Assembly (NCBI GenBank): GCA_002313255.1
Contig: DCBA01000126.1
Location: 1 to 37,867, forward strand
Length of the DNA stretch: 37,867 nt
Direction of reading: 5' to 3'
Source of the DNA: Gammaproteobacteria bacterium UBA1119
GTDB lineage: Bacteria > Pseudomonadota > Gammaproteobacteria > Pseudomonadales > Azotimanducaceae
Shown one piece after another: positions 34,921 to 37,867 of the stretch (positions within the stretch are counted from its first letter, which is position 1; each line of letters starts with the position of its first letter). Under the pieces are notes generated by a model. It had not been told where the DNA came from. It worked only from the letters and a program-made list of their open reading frames with translations, and searched no databases. A program made the position numbers and the translations under genes.

Positions 34921-37867
34921 TCAAAGGCCAGCCTGAAAACGAACATTGTAGCGCTCGTGCAATCGGTTCCGGTGGGCCAATGCGTGGGTATCCAAATTTT
35001 GGCTACTTGGCAGCGGATTGATGGTTTCACCGTGTTCGGTGTACAAGTCCATGTCCTTCGCGTAGCCGCGAAAGTCGAGAACAAAGTAGCGTCGATAACC
35101 GGGTTGAGCCGGTGCCAGTGCCGGAAACTCCATATGAATTTCCTCACCACCACCAATGATTGCCAGGGCGCCATCGACTTTTTCGATCAGCTCGTGTGCC
35201 TCGCCGAGCGCCGTATAAAAGCCTGCTTGATACTTGGTGTCCCAGTACGGACTGCGATTGTTGTAGTCATAATAAGGTAGTCGTTGCTCGCCCGTGGTGC
35301 GTTCGGGAAACCCGACTTTCCCGATTCGCGCGGAGACGGGTTGGATCGTGATGGGAGAGCTGTCTTGAAGCGGCTCTTCCCAAACGATCTGGAGACGATC
35401 CCAATATATTTCCATGTTTGTTGAGAGCCGAATCGCGTTCGTGCCGGGCGGTAAGTTGGTTAGTGGAATCGCCATTTGCTTCGGCATGCCTGCCGGGTAC
35501 CCGAATTCTTTTAACAGTGGTTGCCAAATCCCGTTGCGATCTCGAACTTCGAGACTGGGTGCCTGATATCGTTTCCCGGCTTGCCACGCCGCAAACACCG
35601 TTTGAGAGTAGCCATACTCTAACCAACCATCCGCAAGCAACACGGCGCCGTTGGTTTCAATGGGTTCTTCGAATTCGACCGTGAGCACTTGGTCCTCGGC
35701 TAAAAGGCCGATGAATCGATGGTCGACCCTACCGGGGTCAGGGGCACGGGCATCTCGTCGGCCCGTCAGTTTCGTGACGTCCTTGCCCTGTTGATTTGTG
35801 ACACGGCTAGGCGTAGCCGAACGACGGTAGGTAATTGCGCGGCCGCTGACGGCTGGATCACTGACCCCCATGCGTTCGTCGAGGGCGAGCGACCAGTCGT
35901 CGGGTAAGTCGTAGACGTCGATTGTCGCGGCGTCGAGGTAGGCGGCTTCTTCCATCGGTTCGGCCAATTTAATGAGGTAGCGACCGTTGCGTGGACGCAG
36001 TTGATCCGCCTGCATTAGGTACCGTTCAAACGGACGTGGCGGATTGTAATTCCCGGGTTCAGCAAAAAATCCGAGTCCACCAACCCCGAGTACGTCACTG
36101 GCAAATCGATATGAAGATCCGTCCCAGGCAAAGACGACGGGGCAACTGGCGAGTTGCCGTTGGAGTTCGGCTACCGTGTGAAGCTCGTCCGTACTCAGAT
36201 TGCTTTCCGTTTGAGATACGCCATCAGACCACTCCAACGCGATGAAATTGGCGGTCTCCTCGCCGGCCAGTCCTATGCTCACGGGGCTCAGGCTTTGACC
36301 CGGTCCCGAATGCGAATCTAGCGCGTCCAGTATTGACCAACGGCCGCCGCTGCGGACTTTAATACGCGTGCCGATGCCGGAAGCATTCGACCGCATTTGT
36401 TGGGCTTCGCTTTTTCCCGTGGGGATTAAGGTGAGAAAAGGATGGCGTCCGGGACCGGGATGCCACACATGGAGCCCTGTCTTTCCAGCGACCACGACCG
36501 CGGGTCCCCGTTGGGTTTCTAGGGTTACAGCGATCGCCGATGCCGTCTCAATATCGCTCGAGTACAAAATAACACCGCCCGTGACATCCAAGACGTCAAA
36601 GCCGGAGGGACCCGAAAGCAACAAGTCGGGGTGCCCGTCGCCATTAAAGTCGTTGACGGCTAGCTCGTCCCATGTACGCGTGGTTTGCGAAGGCATAACG
36701 ACCGTTTTGTGATACCAAGTCGAACCATCGTGTTGCCATACCTCCAATCCGTTGCTCTCTTGCAAGGCATAAATTTCGTTGTAGCCGTCGGCATCGACGT
36801 CTGCGACGGTGAGGGCTTTTATGGCGCTATCGCCCAGGTCGGCCAACTCGGATAGGGACTCGTATTGCCACGTCCGGTCGTTGCGCCAGATGTCGTGGTG
36901 GTCAGTGGTGCCAAGAATAATGAGGTCGAGATCGCGATCGGCGTCAAGATCGGTCGCGAGGATTTGCGTACCGCCTTGACCGCGAATGCCGATATCTTCG
37001 GCGATCGACCGAAAGGTTCCATCGCGATTGTTGGAAAGCAATAGATTGCCAGTTGGGCCAGTCACCAAGAGGTCCAGATCGCCGTCGTGGTCACTGTCAA
37101 ACAACGCACCCGCGGTGCATGGTTCGTTGGTACCGAGCGTCACCGTATCCCACCGAGAGGGGGTGGTTTGACGCCAGAGATGACTTCCCTTTGGGCTGCA
37201 GAAGGCAACGTCGACAAGTCCGTCGTTATCAATATCGCCCCAGAGCGCGGCTCCGGTTTGATTCATGAGCGGATGAGTTTCTACGCTGGTAAAGCCTCCT
37301 GTCGGGTTGCCTAGAAAGATGGTGGTGCCTTGGCTCGTGGTTACTACCAGGTCGGTTAGGACATCTCCGTTGATGTCAACGCTCGTTAGCGTCGCATCAT
37401 CCCAGTCCCTGGGATCAAGATGTTGGGGTTCGCTAAAGAGGGCGCCTTTTGGAACATCAGCGGGACTTTTGGGCGACATCGATACTGCCAATGCCTCGGC
37501 TTTAGGGCCCATGCGTTTGTATGAGAATCCAGCAAGCTTTGCCGCCGGATTGGGTTCAAACCGCTGATAGTCTTCGAGCAGTTGGGTCGCTTCGGCAGCA
37601 CGTTTTGTTCTGCGCAATGCTTGCGCGGCGGCCCAGTACGCGCTCCGCAGGTACGGGTCGAGTTGAACCGCTTGAAGCAGCCATTGGGACGCTTCCACGT
37701 GCTCGCCCGCCTGCAATAATGATTGGCCTAGAAAGTAGGCGGCGTATGGGTCTTTGGGATCAGCTGTGGCGACACGCTGAAACAGCGGTATTGCTTGTTC
37801 GGTTTCACCCAGATAGAGATGAATGAGGCCGCTCGTATAGAGCGCTCGTTGATGTCGAGGATCTTCT
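34921..37867 (-). CDS. Large TPR / FG-GAP repeat protein (N-terminus beyond window edge)
   Basis: At least 981 residues; the frame is open to the right edge, and a TTG at 37716 is internal. The N-terminal part is TPR (RALYTSGLIHLYLGETEQAI, then DPYAAYFLGQSLLQAG, then DPYLRSAYWAAAQALRR). It is followed by a long FG-GAP/VCBS region with calcium-loop motifs (VDINGDVLTDLVVTT, DIDNDGLVDVAF, DSDHDGDLDLLVTG, DLDADRDLDLIILG, DVDADGYNEIYAL, DFNGDGHPDLLLSG), an ASPIC-like strand region, and a C-terminal domain opening with FAWDGSSYRFASDVLGVGGLGFFAEPG. It lies 85 bp upstream of the cytochrome gene on the same strand, so it probably begins or continues one operon. Confidence 0.88.
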   Translation of the reverse strand, partial: EDPRHQRALYTSGLIHLYLGETEQAIPLFQRVATADPKDPYAAYFLGQSLLQAGEHVEASQWLLQAVQLDPYLRSAYWAAAQALRRTKRAAEATQLLEDYQRFEPNPAAKLAGFSYKRMGPKAEALAVSMSPKSPADVPKGALFSEPQHLDPRDWDDATLTSVDINGDVLTDLVVTTSQGTTIFLGNPTGGFTSVETHPLMNQTGAALWGDIDNDGLVDVAFCSPKGSHLWRQTTPSRWDTVTLGTNEPCTAGALFDSDHDGDLDLLVTGPTGNLLLSNNRDGTFRSIAEDIGIRGQGGTQILATDLDADRDLDLIILGTTDHHDIWRNDRTWQYESLSELADLGDSAIKALTVADVDADGYNEIYALQESNGLEVWQHDGSTWYHKTVVMPSQTTRTWDELAVNDFNGDGHPDLLLSGPSGFDVLDVTGGVILYSSDIETASAIAVTLETQRGPAVVVAGKTGLHVWHPGPGRHPFLTLIPTGKSEAQQMRSNASGIGTRIKVRSGGRWSILDALDSHSGPGQSLSPVSIGLAGEETANFIALEWSDGVSQTESNLSTDELHTVAELQRQLASCPVVFAWDGSSYRFASDVLGVGGLGFFAEPGNYNPPRPFERYLMQADQLRPRNGRYLIKLAEPMEEAAYLDAATIDVYDLPDDWSLALDERMGVSDPAVSGRAITYRRSATPSRVTNQQGKDVTKLTGRRDARAPDPGRVDHRFIGLLAEDQVLTVEFEEPIETNGAVLLADGWLEYGYSQTVFAAWQAGKRYQAPSLEVRDRNGIWQPLLKEFGYPAGMPKQMAIPLTNLPPGTNAIRLSTNMEIYWDRLQIVWEEPLQDSSPITIQPVSARIGKVGFPERTTGEQRLPYYDYNNRSPYWDTKYQAGFYTALGEAHELIEKVDGALAIIGGGEEIHMEFPALAPAQPGYRRYFVLDFRGYAKDMDLYTEHGETINPLPSSQNLDTHALAHRNRLHERYNVRFQAGL

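Overview
The window looks like a piece of a free-living, probably marine gammaproteobacterial chromosome. The strongest taxonomic cue is the left end: the 3' part of pheT, then ihfA, a short MerR-type regulator overlapping ihfA, and tRNA-Pro(GGG). This order is typical of gammaproteobacteria such as Pseudomonas. The rest is accessory and metabolic content (selenoprotein, sulfatase, CRTAC1 proteins, a multihaem cytochrome), which fits an aquatic heterotroph. Genus and species cannot be read from the sequence. Base composition is near 50% GC throughout, apart from a short AT-rich spacer at about 28,580-28,640. No rRNA gene, CRISPR array, transposase, integrase or phage gene was seen.

Layout. 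1-2267: pheT (partial)-ihfA-merR and tRNA-Pro. 2310-5318: a small lipoprotein, a DUF5671-type membrane protein with its translationally coupled partner, a VOC protein and a YeiH-type membrane protein. 5599-6876: a CmcJ/AsaB-type oxygenase. 6892-8719 (minus): a two-gene unit of a PPOX-type flavin protein and a GrdB-like selenoprotein that is split in a plain ORF reading by an in-frame TGA at 7615-7617. 8834-13281: a coupled RND efflux adaptor and permease. 13322-15591: a class C beta-lactamase-type serine hydrolase and a convergent double-hotdog (MaoC-like) protein. 15853-19169: a CRTAC1-family lipoprotein coupled to a secreted TPR protein. 19508-20596: an Ldh-family oxidoreductase. 20614-25568 (minus): a transketolase-like TPP enzyme, a class III PLP enzyme and an APH-fold kinase. 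25804-26811: an exported cyclase-family hydrolase. 26867-30208 (minus): a membrane-anchored hypothetical protein, an SDR and a sulfatase. 30298 to the right edge (minus): a giant TPR/FG-GAP protein (partial), a five-haem cytochrome c/TPR fusion and a second CRTAC1 protein.

How they may work together. Three units deserve attention. (1) The selenoprotein: TGA is followed directly by Pro-Asn-Cys, giving a UxxC redox motif, and a GC-rich hairpin sits just downstream, as expected for a bacterial SECIS. None of the other glycine-reductase subunits is nearby. (2) The kinase plus class III PLP enzyme pair resembles the amino-alcohol kinase/phospho-lyase pair (hydroxylysine or ethanolamine phosphate type), next to a TPP enzyme that could act on the resulting aldehyde or sugar. 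(3) Two separate loci combine CRTAC1 (FG-GAP plus ASPIC/UnbV) proteins with TPR proteins, one of them also with a multihaem cytochrome. This recurrent partnership has no assigned function that I know of. Functions given for these units are inferences from family and context.
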